Shown: positions 42,939-52,221, numbered from the stretch's first letter. The stretch: DNA of 64,000 bases from Burkholderia ubonensis (GCF_001718695.1 NZ_CP013422.1:992001-1056000); one strand, 5' to 3'. Made by a program: numbers and translations. The notes: generated from the sequence alone by a model not told the origin.

Positions 42939-43670
42939 ATGACCGATCCGAATCAGCCGTGCGCGCGCGACGCATACGCGAGCTTCGCGCAACGCTACGC
43001 GGACATCGCGCCGACCAAGGCGCACAACGCGCTGTACGAACGCCCGGCGTCGCTGGCGCTGCTCGGCGACGTCGCCGGCCTCGCGGTGCTGGACGCCGGC
43101 TGCGGCCCCGGCATCTGCAGCGAGCACCTCGCGCGCCACGGCGCGACCGTCCACGCGTTCGACATCACGCCCGAGATGGTCGCGCTCGCGCGAGCGCGCT
43201 GCGCCGGGCTCGCGGTCGAGGTGGCGCAGGGCGATCTCGCGGCGCCGCTCGACTGGCTGCCCGAGCGCGCCTTCGACAAGATCCTGTGCTCGCTCGCCTT
43301 CGACTACGTGCGCGATCTCGCCGTGCCGCTGCGGGAATTTGCGCGCGTCGCGCGGCCGGGCGCGACGCTGGTGTTCTCGATGGCGCATCCGATGCGCGAC
43401 TGGATGGACGAGCGTACGCGCGGCGACGGCACGTACTTCGAAACGAGCCGGTTCGGCTTCCACTGGTCGGGTTTCGGCGAACCGAAACCCTATGTCGAAG
43501 CGTGGCGCCGGCCGCTGGCCGAGATACTGAACCCGCTCGCCGACGCCGGCTGGCGGCTCGACCGCTTCGTCGAACCGACGCCGCTGCCGCAGATGAAGGC
43601 CGTGTCGGAACGGCTCCATGCGGAGCTGTCGCGCTCGCCTGCATTCCTCTGCATCCGCGCGCGCCGCTGA
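42939..43670 (+). CDS. Class I SAM-dependent methyltransferase
   Basis: A 243-aa methyltransferase: motif I VLDAGCGPGICSEHLARHG, motif II acidic residue in VHAFDITPEMVALA, motif III/IV AFDKILCSLAFDYVRD and post-motif LREFARVARPGATLVFSM. This is the UbiE/Methyltransf_11 type. The C-terminal part (YVEAWRRPLAEILNPLADAGWRLDRFVEP) suggests a small-molecule substrate. It is convergent with the peroxidase gene and its target is unknown. Confidence 0.88.
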   Translation: MTDPNQPCARDAYASFAQRYADIAPTKAHNALYERPASLALLGDVAGLAVLDAGCGPGICSEHLARHGATVHAFDITPEMVALARARCAGLAVEVAQGDLAAPLDWLPERAFDKILCSLAFDYVRDLAVPLREFARVARPGATLVFSMAHPMRDWMDERTRGDGTYFETSRFGFHWSGFGEPKPYVEAWRRPLAEILNPLADAGWRLDRFVEPTPLPQMKAVSERLHAELSRSPAFLCIRARR

Positions 43671-43710
43671 CGCCGCCGACGCCACATGTGCGGTCGGCGT
43701 CGTGCGCGGC

Positions 43711-45129
43711 TTACTTCTGCGGCGCGTCGGTCAGCGTGCCGAGGAACGCCTCGATGTCCTTGATGTCCTGCTCGGTCATCGCGGGCCGGTCGCCGGGCTT
43801 GCGGTCGAACGGCGCATCGGTCACGTCGACGTTCGCGCGGTATTGCGGCGGAATGTCGTCGTATTCGTCGACCTTGCCGTCCGCGCCGCGCGGATAGAAC
43901 TTCTGCGGCGCGATGCTGCGCTCGTTGTAGAACGCCATCACCTGATCGAGCGTGTGGAACACGCCGTTGTGGAAGAACACCTGGCGCGTCGCCGCGTTGC
44001 GCAGCGTCGGCGTGAGGAACATCCCGCAGTACTGCGTCTGGTCCTTCAGGTCGTCGCGGAACGGCCCGCACACGCCGAGATCGTGGAACGCCGGGTTGCG
44101 GTTCGCCGCGAGCGCGCGGTTGCGCGGCACGCCGAGCGCCTCGTACTGGTAGTCGGTGAACATCGGCGGCAGGCCGTCCTTGCCCGGCTGCGACAGATGG
44201 CAGCCGGCACAGTTGGCCTTGGCCGGATCGTTGAAGAGCCGCAGCCCGCGCAGCTCGGTCTGCGTGAGGCGCGCGCGGCCTTCCAGCCAGCGATCGTACT
44301 TGCTGTCGTACGGATGGAACGACCGGTCCTCGACCTGGTATCGCGCAATCGCGAACATCGCCTCCGATACGACGAGCTGCGAGCTCGCGAACACGCGCGG
44401 GCCGAACAACTGCTCGAAGCGCGCGCGATGCGGCGACTGCGCGAGCTTGCGCGCGACGTCGTCGATGCTCGCGTTGGCCATCTCGACCGGGTTCAGCAGC
44501 GGCCCGAACGCCTGCTGCTGCAGCGTGTCGGCGCGGCCGTCCCAGAACATGCCGCCTTGCGGCACGAGTTGCGGCGCGGCCGCCGTGCCGGCCACCTTCT
44601 GCGCCTTGACCACGCCGGCAGCCGACGCCGCCTGCTGCGCGACGCTCGGCGCCGCGTCGTTTTCGCCCGCATCGGGGCCGATGCTGAAGTTCGGCTGCCG
44701 GTACAGATACATCAGCGACGGCGGCGGGCGGTAGCCCTGCTGCGTCATCGTGAGGCCGCCGGGCTGCACGTCGAGCGCGTTCGGCGGCCCGTAAGCGCGG
44801 TCGGGGCTGTGGCACGACGCGCACGACTGCTTGCCCGATGCCGACAGCGACGGATCGAAGAACAGCGCGCGCCCGAGCTGCGCGACCGCGGACAGCGGCT
44901 GCACGGGCGGCCGCTGCAGCACCACGGGATGCGGATTGGCGCCGGTCCAGTTCGCGACGACCTCGCCGATCGCGGCCGGCGTGCGCGCCGGAAACGCGAC
45001 CGCGAAGGCGCCGTAGCCGAGCACGGCCGCGGCGAGCACGAAGGCCGCGCGGCGCAGCACGCGGGTGGGGGAGCGCGGCGCGGCGGCGCCGGGCGTGTCG
45101 GGGGACGGGTACGCGGGACGAGCTGTCAT
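43711..45129 (-). CDS. Diheme cytochrome c peroxidase/MauG-family protein
   Basis: A 472-aa periplasmic, membrane-anchored diheme protein. A single N-terminal membrane segment (AAFVLAAAVLGYGAFAVAF) leads to LGRALFFDPSLSASGKQSCASCHSPDRAYG (first C-x-x-C-H), MFWDGRADTLQQQAFGPLLNPVEM, and NCAGCHLSQPG (second C-x-x-C-H). The order fits bacterial cytochrome c peroxidases and MauG relatives, but the chain is longer than classical CcpA (about 330 aa). It lies downstream of, and same direction as, the PF04185 phosphoesterase gene (102 bases), suggesting one operon working in the periplasm. Confidence 0.92.
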   Translation of the reverse strand: MTARPAYPSPDTPGAAAPRSPTRVLRRAAFVLAAAVLGYGAFAVAFPARTPAAIGEVVANWTGANPHPVVLQRPPVQPLSAVAQLGRALFFDPSLSASGKQSCASCHSPDRAYGPPNALDVQPGGLTMTQQGYRPPPSLMYLYRQPNFSIGPDAGENDAAPSVAQQAASAAGVVKAQKVAGTAAAPQLVPQGGMFWDGRADTLQQQAFGPLLNPVEMANASIDDVARKLAQSPHRARFEQLFGPRVFASSQLVVSEAMFAIARYQVEDRSFHPYDSKYDRWLEGRARLTQTELRGLRLFNDPAKANCAGCHLSQPGKDGLPPMFTDYQYEALGVPRNRALAANRNPAFHDLGVCGPFRDDLKDQTQYCGMFLTPTLRNAATRQVFFHNGVFHTLDQVMAFYNERSIAPQKFYPRGADGKVDEYDDIPPQYRANVDVTDAPFDRKPGDRPAMTEQDIKDIEAFLGTLTDAPQK

Positions 45130-45231
45130 GCTGTGGGTCGAGGCGGTCGGGCGCCGCACGCGGCGGCGCTTGAAATGGAAACGGCCGGCGCGCGATGCGC
45201 CGGCCGACAGAGGCCGGTCAGGCGGTACCGG

Positions 45232-46905
45232 TCAGTTCGCCGGCGCCGCGCTCAGCACGGTGCCCTGGGTCGGATCGAGATACAGCGGCGCCGTGTTCGG
45301 CTTCGACGAGAAGTCGAACAGCCCGCGCAGGTCGCCTGCGACCGCATCGAACGAGCCGCCGCCGATGCGCTGGCCGCCGAGCCAGTTGTCCTCGATGAAG
45401 CGCAGGACCGATGCCTGGTCGATCAGCGTGTGGTCGACGTAGTTCTGCTTCGCGTACGGCGAGATCACGACCAGCGGGATGCGCACACCGGGGCCGCAGC
45501 GGCCGTTCACGGTGCTGCCGTTCACGCCGGTGGTGCCGCCGGAGCCGCACTTGCCGTTGCCGTTGAGCTGGTCGACCGCGTCGGACGACGCATGGGTCGG
45601 CGGCGTGTACACGTGGTCGTACCAGCCGTCCGAGTCGTCATACGTGACGATCACGGCCGTGTTCTGCCAGTCCGGCTGCTGCTGCAGGAAGTTGACCACC
45701 TTCGTCACGAACGCCTGCTCGTCGAGCGGGTCCGAGTAGCCGGCGTGCGCGTCCTGTGCAGCCGGCGCCTTCAGGAAGCTGACCGACGGGAAGTTGCCTG
45801 CCTTCACGGCCGCGAAGAAGTCGTCGCTGTCGTACTGGTGGTTCGCCGGCTCCGCCGTCTTGCCGTCCGTCTGGACGCTCGAGCCGATCGCCGCGATCGA
45901 GCTCGGCCGCGTGTGCTGCGGGTTCGACGTCGACGCGTAGTACTGGAACCAGTTGTGATGCGGGATGTAGTCGGCCGTCGCCGCGTTCACCGCCGTCGCG
46001 ACCGTGCTGCGCGCGCAGCCCGTCGTGCCGTTGCCGTTGGTCGTCGACAGGTTGAAGCCGCCCATGAAGCCGCCCCACGTGATCTTCGCGGCGTTCAGCA
46101 GGTCGCCGATGTTCTTGCCGCTCATCATCGCCTGGTCGGTCGTGCTCGAGCACACGTCGTAGCCGGGGTCGACGTCGTTGATCATCGTGAGGCCGCCCTG
46201 GCCGTCGTTGATGTAGTACGACGTGGCCGCGAGCGTCGACGGCTGCTTCGACGTCTTGACGATCTGCATCCCGTTGGTCTGGCCCGCGATCAGGTTCAGC
46301 GCGCCCGGCGTCGACGGGCCGTAGACCGTCGTGTACGCGTTGTCGCTCATCGAGAAGCGCTGCGCGTAGTTCCACAGTGCCGTGACGGTGTTGCCGTCGA
46401 AGTAGCCCATCACCTGGCCCTTCGTGCCGAACGCGCCGGCGCCGCCCGCCGACGCCTTGCCGGTGTATTTCGGGAACAGGTCGGCGAGGCCGTTGTCCGC
46501 GGCCAGCTGTTCGGCCGTGTACGCGTGGTTCTGGTCGGCCGTGGCGGCCTGTGTGCGATCGAGGCGGAACGGATTGGCCGCGTCGGTGCCGTTGGCGGTG
46601 TTCGTGAAGTTCGGGTTCGCGGTGAGCAGCGTGCCCGTCAGCCCGTTGATCGACGGCGTGCCGGCCTTCGCGGTGAACGCCGGCTCGCCGGCCGGGTTCG
46701 TCGCGTTCGGGTAAGTGCCGAAATAGTGGTCGAACGACACGTTTTCGCCGTAGATCACGACGACGTGCTTGATCGGCGTGGCGGTCTGCAGCGCATCCTG
46801 CGACGACACCGCGGGCGTCGACGAGGGACCGTCGCTGCCGCCGCAGGCGAACAGCGCCAGTGTGGCGCCGGCGCAGGCGGTGACGAGCAAGGCTTGACGA
46901 AACAT
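45232..46905 (-). CDS. Secreted lipoprotein phosphoesterase (PF04185; acid phosphatase/phospholipase C-like)
   Basis: A 557-aa exported enzyme with a signal peptide and lipobox (LALFACGG), then the phosphoesterase-family start HVVVIYGENVSFDHYFGTYPNA, the catalytic Thr/Asn-type region, and C-terminal metal-site motifs VIVTYDDSDGWYDHV and GPGVRIPLVVISPYAKQNYVDHTLIDQASVLRFIEDNW (split). The family (PF04185) includes AcpA and bacterial phospholipases C. Localisation is outer membrane or surface. It is the first gene of a probable operon with the diheme peroxidase. GGAGTTTCCCG precedes the ATG. Substrate (phosphomonoester or phospholipid) not known. Confidence 0.9.
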   Translation of the reverse strand: MFRQALLVTACAGATLALFACGGSDGPSSTPAVSSQDALQTATPIKHVVVIYGENVSFDHYFGTYPNATNPAGEPAFTAKAGTPSINGLTGTLLTANPNFTNTANGTDAANPFRLDRTQAATADQNHAYTAEQLAADNGLADLFPKYTGKASAGGAGAFGTKGQVMGYFDGNTVTALWNYAQRFSMSDNAYTTVYGPSTPGALNLIAGQTNGMQIVKTSKQPSTLAATSYYINDGQGGLTMINDVDPGYDVCSSTTDQAMMSGKNIGDLLNAAKITWGGFMGGFNLSTTNGNGTTGCARSTVATAVNAATADYIPHHNWFQYYASTSNPQHTRPSSIAAIGSSVQTDGKTAEPANHQYDSDDFFAAVKAGNFPSVSFLKAPAAQDAHAGYSDPLDEQAFVTKVVNFLQQQPDWQNTAVIVTYDDSDGWYDHVYTPPTHASSDAVDQLNGNGKCGSGGTTGVNGSTVNGRCGPGVRIPLVVISPYAKQNYVDHTLIDQASVLRFIEDNWLGGQRIGGGSFDAVAGDLRGLFDFSSKPNTAPLYLDPTQGTVLSAAPAN

Positions 46906-47228
46906 CGGGAAACTCCAGGTAGGTTGTTCGACGAAGGAGCGCCGCTGCGTCACCGGGTCGGTTCGGCGCGGCGCTCGTGGTAGAGCCCCGGCATTGAAAC
47001 AGCTTGGTATGAAGATATGGGGGCGGAGCGGTTTCGCGATCATTGCGTGCCGGTATCGATTCCATTACGCCGCGCGCCGATGCGAAAGACAGTGGAAAGG
47101 AACGGCGCGCGTTCAGGCGCGTGCGATGACGGCGGCGGCATGTGTCGGCATCGCCGAGGCCCGCCTCGTGCGCCTCCTGCGTCGCGCGGCCGGTCGCTCA
47201 TTCGGCGAAGCCGGTCCGCAAGCCTTTT

Positions 47229-47257
47229 TTGACAAGCCCGGGACGGATTCTTACGAT
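47229..47257 (+). promoter_or_regulatory. Sigma-70-like promoter for the EamA transporter gene
   Basis: TTGACA (47229-47234) and TACGAT (47252-47257) are exactly 17 bp apart. The predicted start of transcription near 47264 makes the ATG at 47256 unusable and favours the GTG at 47301. The rest of the 46906-47228 gap holds no gene. Confidence 0.55.
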
Positions 47258-47300
47258 GATCGGCCTGCGGCGACCCATTCCGCGTCGCTGCCGTCAGCGA

Positions 47301-48167
47301 GTGTCCAACGTGCCGATTCCCGTCCTGTTCGCCGTCCTGTGTGCCGCCTTCCTGCATGCGTCGTGGAATGCGCTGGTGCGCAGCAGCGGCGACCGGCTGC
47401 GCTCGGCCACCGTCCTGCAGATCGCGATCGGGTTGTTCGCGCTGCTGTTCCTGCCGGCCGCCGCGCCGATCGCGGCCGCGAGCTGGGCGTGCGTCGTCGC
47501 GTCCGCGGCGATTCACGTGGTCTACACGCTGCTGCTGGTGCGCGCGTACGAGCACGGCGACCTGAGCGTTGCGTATCCGGTCGCGCGCGGCACCGCGCCG
47601 CTGCTCGTCACGCTCGGGGCCGCGGCGTTCGCGGGCGAGCGCCTGAGCGCCGGCGCTCAATGCGGACTCGTCCTGATCTGCGCGGGCATCATGGCGATCG
47701 GCCTCGAGCGGCGCGCGGGCGCGGCGCACCGGATGAAGCAGGTGCTGCCGATCGCGTTCGCGACCGGCGTTTCGATCGCCGCGTACAGCGTCGTCGACGG
47801 AATCGGCGTGCGGGAAAGCGGCAGCACGATCGGCTATGCGGCGTGGACGTTCGTGCTGACCGGGGCGCTGATGGCCGCGTACTACCGGCTGCGGGCGGGG
47901 CCGCTGCGGCTCGCGCAGAATCTCGCCGACACCGCGAAGGCCGCGTGCGGCGGCGTGTTCGCGGCGCTCGCCTACGCGATCGTGATCTGGGCCATGGCGC
48001 GTGCGCCGATGGGGCCGGTGTCCGCCTTGCGCGAAACGAGCGTGGTGTTCGCGGCGCTGATCGCGCGCGTGTATCTCGGCGAGCGGCTGACGCCGCGTCG
48101 CGCGGCCGGATGTGCGGTGATCGCCGGCGGCGCGCTGCTGATCAGCGCGTTCGAAGCCGTGCGCTGA
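47301..48167 (+). CDS. EamA/DMT family transporter
   Basis: A 288-aa ten-helix drug/metabolite transporter with two EamA repeats: PIPVLFAVLCAAFLHASWNALVRSS (helix 1), VYTLLLVRAYEHGDLSVAYPVARGTAPLLVTLGA (split, the family's Y-P-[IVL]-x-R-G signature) and APMGPVSALRETSVVFAALIARVYLGERL in repeat two. GTG is preferred because a good promoter overlaps the alternative ATG at 47256; GTG at 47310 is a further option. Substrate unknown, probably an amino acid or metabolite exported from the cell. Convergent with the Lrp gene. Confidence 0.85.
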   Translation: MSNVPIPVLFAVLCAAFLHASWNALVRSSGDRLRSATVLQIAIGLFALLFLPAAAPIAAASWACVVASAAIHVVYTLLLVRAYEHGDLSVAYPVARGTAPLLVTLGAAAFAGERLSAGAQCGLVLICAGIMAIGLERRAGAAHRMKQVLPIAFATGVSIAAYSVVDGIGVRESGSTIGYAAWTFVLTGALMAAYYRLRAGPLRLAQNLADTAKAACGGVFAALAYAIVIWAMARAPMGPVSALRETSVVFAALIARVYLGERLTPRRAAGCAVIAGGALLISAFEAVR

Positions 48168-48197
48168 GCAAGGCGGCCCGCGCTGCGCGGCAGAGCA

Positions 48198-48671
48198 TCA
48201 GGTTTCGACCGGCATCGCGCTCGTGCACTTGATCTCGTCGAGGCAGACGCTCGAATGCACGCCGCTCACGCCGGGGATGCGCATCAGCGTTTCGAGCAGG
48301 AACGTGGACAGGCCCTTCAGGTCGTGCGCGACGACCTTCAGCACGTAGTCGATGTCGCCCGTCACGGAGAAGCACTCCTGAATCTGCGCGAGCTCGGACA
48401 CGAGCTTCTGGAACTTGGACAGATCGCGAATGTGCCCGCGCTCCATCGTCACGTGCACGAACGCGGTGACGCCGAAGCCGAGCGTGTCGGGGCAGAGCCG
48501 CGTCTCGTAGCGGCGGATCGCGCCGATCTCCTCGAGCCGCCGGTGGCGGCGCAGCGTCTGCGCGGGCGACAGGCCCACCGCCTTCGCCAGCTCGAGATTC
48601 GATGCGCGGCCATGCTCCTGCAGGATCGCCAGCAAGTTCCGATCGATGCGGTCGAGTACCGGTTCAGGCAT
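48198..48671 (-). CDS. Lrp/AsnC family regulator, probable controller of aromatic amino acid genes
   Basis: A 157-aa Lrp/AsnC regulator: helix-turn-helix LDRIDRNLLAILQEHGRASNLEL ... LSPAQTLRRHRRLEEIGAI, then RAM domain ending with HSSVCLDEIKCTSAMPVET. It is divergent from aroP-like permease and aromatic aminotransferase genes, 314 bases away, and the gap holds a palindrome. This pairing suggests response to Phe, Tyr or Trp, as with the BkdR/PhhR-independent Lrp regulators of pseudomonads; the ligand is inferred. Confidence 0.9.
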   Translation of the reverse strand: MPEPVLDRIDRNLLAILQEHGRASNLELAKAVGLSPAQTLRRHRRLEEIGAIRRYETRLCPDTLGFGVTAFVHVTMERGHIRDLSKFQKLVSELAQIQECFSVTGDIDYVLKVVAHDLKGLSTFLLETLMRIPGVSGVHSSVCLDEIKCTSAMPVET

Positions 48672-48985
48672 TTTTGTTTCCTCATCTGTCTCCCGGATGC
48701 AATCTTATCTCATAATGTAGGGTTTGCATGAACGGGTTACGAAACCCGATTTCGTCGTCGCGACGCTAAACTGACGCCGGATTTTCGTGCGCGATCGCGG
48801 CAACGCGGTTGCGGGCGGCAGTCGGCGGCCGGTTGGGCGGGCTTGCCGACGACGGTCGGGCGTCGCCGCGCGAAAATTGCAGTCCCCAACCTGGCGGCCC
48901 CACGAAGGGCCGCCGGCACAGCAAAACAGCGCGCGGCACACCGACGCGCACCGCTTCCGCCGGAAGCGGACAAAGTGGAGAAGAC
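48672..48985. promoter_or_regulatory. Divergent control region with palindrome CGGGTT-N4-AACCCG
   Basis: 314 bases without a gene. The palindrome at 48733-48748 has 6-bp perfect arms around ACGA, 62 bases from the Lrp start. Preceding sequence (TCTTATCTCATAATG) is A/T-rich and is likely to contain the Lrp promoter. GTGGAGAA is the ribosome site of the permease gene. Confidence 0.5.
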
Positions 48986-50371
48986 ATGGTTTCAGAACAC
49001 GAGAAGGACGGCCTGAAGCGCGGGCTGAAGAATCGCCACATCCAGCTCATTGCGCTGGGCGGCGCGCTCGGCACGGGGCTCTTCCTCGGCATCGCGCAGA
49101 CGATCAAGATGGCGGGCCCGTCCGTGCTGCTCGGCTACGCGCTGTCGGGCGTCGTCGCGTTTTTCATCATGCGGCAGCTCGGAGAGATGGTCGTCGACGA
49201 GCCGGTCGCCGGCTCGTTCAGCTATTTCGCCGACAAGTACTTCGGCCACTTCGCCGGCTTCCTGTCCGGCTGGAACTACTGGGTGCTGTACATCCTCGTC
49301 GGCATGGCCGAGCTGTCGGCCGTCGGGATCTACGTGCAGTACTGGTGGCCGGGCGTGCCGACCTGGGTGTCCGCGCTCGTGTTCTTCGTCTTCATCAACC
49401 TGATCAACCTGACGAGCGTCAAGTCGTACGGCGAGACGGAATTCTGGTTCTCGATCATCAAGGTTGCCGCGATCGTCGGCATGATCGGCTTCGGCGGCTG
49501 GCTGCTCGCGAGCGGCCATGCGGGCCCCGAGGCGAGCGTCGCGAACCTGTGGCAGCACGGCGGCTTCTTCCCGAACGGCGTGTCGGGCCTCGTGATGTCG
49601 ATGGCGGCGATCATGTTCTCGTTCGGCGGGCTGGAGCTCGTCGGCATCACCGCGGCCGAGGCGGACGATCCGCAGCACAGCATCCCGCGCGCGACCAACC
49701 AGGTGATCTACCGCATCCTGATCTTCTACATCGGCGCGCTCGGCGTGCTGCTGTCGCTGTATCCGTGGGAGAAGGTCGTCACCGGCGGCAGCCCGTTCGT
49801 GCTGATCTTCCACGCGCTCAGCAGCGACCTGGTCGCGAACGTGCTGAACGTCGTCGTGCTGACGGCGGCGCTGTCGGTCTACAACAGCGGCGTGTACTGC
49901 AACAGCCGGATGCTGTTCGGCCTCGCGCAGCAGGGCAACGCGCCGAAGGTGCTGTGCTCGGTGAACAAGCGCGGCATTCCGCTCGCGGCGCTCGGCGCAT
50001 CGGCGCTCGCGACCGGCATCTGCGTGGTGGTCAACTACTTCATGCCGGGCAAGGCGTTCGAGCTGCTGATGGGGCTCGTCGTGTCGGCGCTGATCATCAA
50101 CTGGGCGATGATCAGCCTGATCCACCTGAAGTTCCGCCAGGCCAAGCGCGAAGCGGGGCTGCAGACGCGCTTCCGCAGTCTGGGCTATCCTTTCACGAAT
50201 TATGTGTGCCTCGTGTTCATGGCCGCCATTCTCGTCGTGATGTACCTGACGCCGGGCCTGCGCCTGTCCGTGTACCTGATCCCGGTGTGGCTCGCGGTGC
50301 TCGCGGTCGGGTATCGCTTCCGTCAGAAGAATGCCCGCTATGCGCTCGGCGACGGCGCATCGGCGCGCTGA
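48986..50371 (+). CDS. aroP: AroP-like aromatic amino acid permease
   Basis: A 461-aa permease of the amino acid/polyamine/organocation superfamily: KNRHIQLIALGGALGTGLFLGIAQTI at the N terminus, ADKYFGHFAGFLSGWNYWVLYILVGMAEL, and FGGLELVGITAAEADDPQHSIPRATNQVIYRI, which follow E. coli AroP/PheP closely. About twelve membrane segments. It imports Phe, Tyr or Trp by proton symport. It is the first gene of a pair with the aromatic aminotransferase and is divergent from an Lrp-type regulator. Confidence 0.92.
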   Translation: MVSEHEKDGLKRGLKNRHIQLIALGGALGTGLFLGIAQTIKMAGPSVLLGYALSGVVAFFIMRQLGEMVVDEPVAGSFSYFADKYFGHFAGFLSGWNYWVLYILVGMAELSAVGIYVQYWWPGVPTWVSALVFFVFINLINLTSVKSYGETEFWFSIIKVAAIVGMIGFGGWLLASGHAGPEASVANLWQHGGFFPNGVSGLVMSMAAIMFSFGGLELVGITAAEADDPQHSIPRATNQVIYRILIFYIGALGVLLSLYPWEKVVTGGSPFVLIFHALSSDLVANVLNVVVLTAALSVYNSGVYCNSRMLFGLAQQGNAPKVLCSVNKRGIPLAALGASALATGICVVVNYFMPGKAFELLMGLVVSALIINWAMISLIHLKFRQAKREAGLQTRFRSLGYPFTNYVCLVFMAAILVVMYLTPGLRLSVYLIPVWLAVLAVGYRFRQKNARYALGDGASAR

Positions 50372-50417
50372 CGCAGGCCCGCACCCGATCACTCCTACGA
50401 ACCAGACCGATAAAGCC

Positions 50418-51620
50418 ATGTTCGAACACATCGACGCGTACCCCGGCGATCCGATCCTGACGCTCAACGAGAATTTCCAGAAGGATCCGCGCGACCAGAA
50501 GGTCAACCTGAGCATCGGCATCTATTTCGACGCCGAAGGCCGGATTCCGGTGATGGAGGCCGTGCGCGAGGCCGAGACCGCGCAGCAGCGCGAGATCGGC
50601 GCGAAGCCGTATCTGCCGATGGTCGGCATGGCGCCGTACCGCGACGCGGTGCAGGCGCTCGTGTTCGGCGCGGATCATCCGGCGCGCGCGGCGGGCCGCA
50701 TCGCGACCGTGCAGACGCTCGGCGGCTCCGGCGCGCTGAAGGTCGGCGCCGATTTCCTGAAGCGCTACTTCCCGGGTGCGCAGGTGTGGCTCAGCGATCC
50801 GAGCTGGGAAAACCACCGCTTCATCTTCGAGCGGGCCGGCTTCACGGTGAATACGTACCCGTACTACGACGAAGTGACGGGCGGCCTGAAGTTCGACGCG
50901 ATGCTCGCGGCGATCGACGCGCTGCCGGCGCGCAGCGTCGTGCTGCTGCACGCGTGCTGCCACAACCCGACCGGCGTCGACCTCGACGAAGGCCAGTGGC
51001 AGAAGCTGATCGACGTGATCGAGACGCGCGAGCTGCTGCCGTTCGTCGACATGGCCTACCAGGGCTTCGGCGCGGGCCTCGACGCGGACGCGTTCGCGGT
51101 GCGCGAGCTGGCCCGCCGCGGCCTGCCGGCGCTGGTCGCGAACTCGTTCTCGAAGAACTTCTCGCTGTACGGCGAGCGCGTCGGTGGCCTGAGCGTGGTG
51201 TGCGAGGACGCTGCCGCGGCCGAGCGCGTGCTCGGCCAGCTCGCGGGCGCGGTGCGGTCGAACTACAGCAACCCGCCGATCCACGGCGCGAAGATCGTGT
51301 CGACGGTGCTTACCACGCCCGCGCTGCGCAAGCAGTGGGAGGAAGAGCTTTCCGCGATGTGCCGCCGCATCGCGCGGATGCGCCAGTCGATCCACGACGG
51401 CCTGCGCGAACATGTGAGCGGCGAAGCGCTCACGCGCTACGTGAAGCAGCGGGGGATGTTTACGTATACGGGGCTGACCGAAGCGCAGGTCGACGCGCTG
51501 CGCGAAGTGCACGGCGTGTACGTCCTGCGTTCGGGGCGGATGTGCGTTGCGGGCTTGAATGACTCGAACGTCGGCATCGTCGCCGATGCGATCGGGAAGG
51601 TGCTGAAGAGCGGCGTTTGA
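50418..51620 (+). CDS. tyrB: Aromatic amino acid aminotransferase
   Basis: A 400-aa class I PLP aminotransferase of the TyrB/AspC type: DPILTLNENFQKDPRDQKVNLSIGIYFDAEG at the N terminus, TVQTLGGSGALKVGADFLKR, LLHACCHNPTGVDLDEGQW, FVDMAYQGFG and the PLP-lysine in NSFSKNFSLYGERVGGLSV. It interconverts aromatic amino acids (and Asp) with their 2-oxo acids. It lies 46 bases after the aroP-like permease and ends before a strong terminator, so uptake and transamination are co-expressed under the neighbouring Lrp regulator. Confidence 0.93.
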   Translation: MFEHIDAYPGDPILTLNENFQKDPRDQKVNLSIGIYFDAEGRIPVMEAVREAETAQQREIGAKPYLPMVGMAPYRDAVQALVFGADHPARAAGRIATVQTLGGSGALKVGADFLKRYFPGAQVWLSDPSWENHRFIFERAGFTVNTYPYYDEVTGGLKFDAMLAAIDALPARSVVLLHACCHNPTGVDLDEGQWQKLIDVIETRELLPFVDMAYQGFGAGLDADAFAVRELARRGLPALVANSFSKNFSLYGERVGGLSVVCEDAAAAERVLGQLAGAVRSNYSNPPIHGAKIVSTVLTTPALRKQWEEELSAMCRRIARMRQSIHDGLREHVSGEALTRYVKQRGMFTYTGLTEAQVDALREVHGVYVLRSGRMCVAGLNDSNVGIVADAIGKVLKSGV

Positions 51621-51675
51621 GGGGCGTCTGAGGGGCGTCCGAGCGGCGTCCGGGCACGCCCGATCGTCCTGACGA

Positions 51676-51712
51676 AACCGGCTGTCTCCCGCGCGGAGGC
51701 AGCCGGTTTTTT
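51676..51712 (+). terminator. Rho-independent terminator after tyrB
   Basis: AACCGGCTG (51676-51684) pairs with CAGCCGGTT (51700-51708), and five inner pairs (one wobble) extend it to a 14-bp stem with a 5-nt loop; six T residues follow. Three GAGGGGCGTC-like 10-bp direct repeats precede it (51618-51650). Confidence 0.93.
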
Positions 51713-51771
51713 GTTGTGCGGCGCGGGCGCGGCAGTACGATACGGAATCGAATCCGTAGCAAAGGAGCGGC

Positions 51772-52170
51772 ATGGCAATTCGAATCGTACGGCTCGGCAC
51801 GCCGCGCGCGGCCGGCGAGGGCCTGCGGATCGGCACGGTGCGGCGTCCGCCGCGCGGCGTGCCGAAGGCCGAGTTCGCGTCGCGCGATTACTACGACGTG
51901 TGGCTGCCGACGCTGTCGCCGAGCGCGGAGCTCGTGGCCGACGCGCAGGCCGCCGAGACCGACGCGCAGTGGCACGCATTCGCGCGCCGGTTCCGCGCCG
52001 AGATGGCGCACGGCGACGCTTCCAAGGTGCTGGACCTGCTCGCGGCGCTGTCGGCGACCACGCAGTTCTCGATCGGCTGCTACTGCGAGGACGAGCGCCG
52101 CTGCCATCGCAGCGTGCTGCGCGAACTGCTCGAGGCGCGCGGCGCGACGATCGCTTCGGACGCCGACTGA
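51772..52170 (+). CDS. DUF488 family protein (YeaO-like)
   Basis: A 132-aa cytoplasmic protein of DUF488: RIVRLGTPRAAGEGLRIGTVRRPPRGVPKAEFASRDYYDVWLPTLSPS (split; the R-x-x-[FY] and DYYDVWLP block is the family hallmark) and GCYCEDERRCHRSVLRELL with two cysteines and a Cys-His pair. The biochemical role is unknown. AAAGGAGCGGC is seven bases before the ATG. It precedes, in the same direction, a small-gene operon with an Fnr-type site, 129 bases away, and sits right after the tyrB terminator. Confidence 0.85.
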   Translation: MAIRIVRLGTPRAAGEGLRIGTVRRPPRGVPKAEFASRDYYDVWLPTLSPSAELVADAQAAETDAQWHAFARRFRAEMAHGDASKVLDLLAALSATTQFSIGCYCEDERRCHRSVLRELLEARGATIASDAD

Positions 52171-52221
52171 GCCCATGCGGCGGCGTGATCGGGCACGGCG
52201 GCGGCGCGCGCTGCGGCCCGG

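Noticed and set aside
43618..46983. 1121-codon open frame on the plus strand
   Set aside because: It is antisense to the peroxidase and phosphoesterase genes, is Arg/Val-rich low complexity and has no domain. The minus-strand genes have full motifs.
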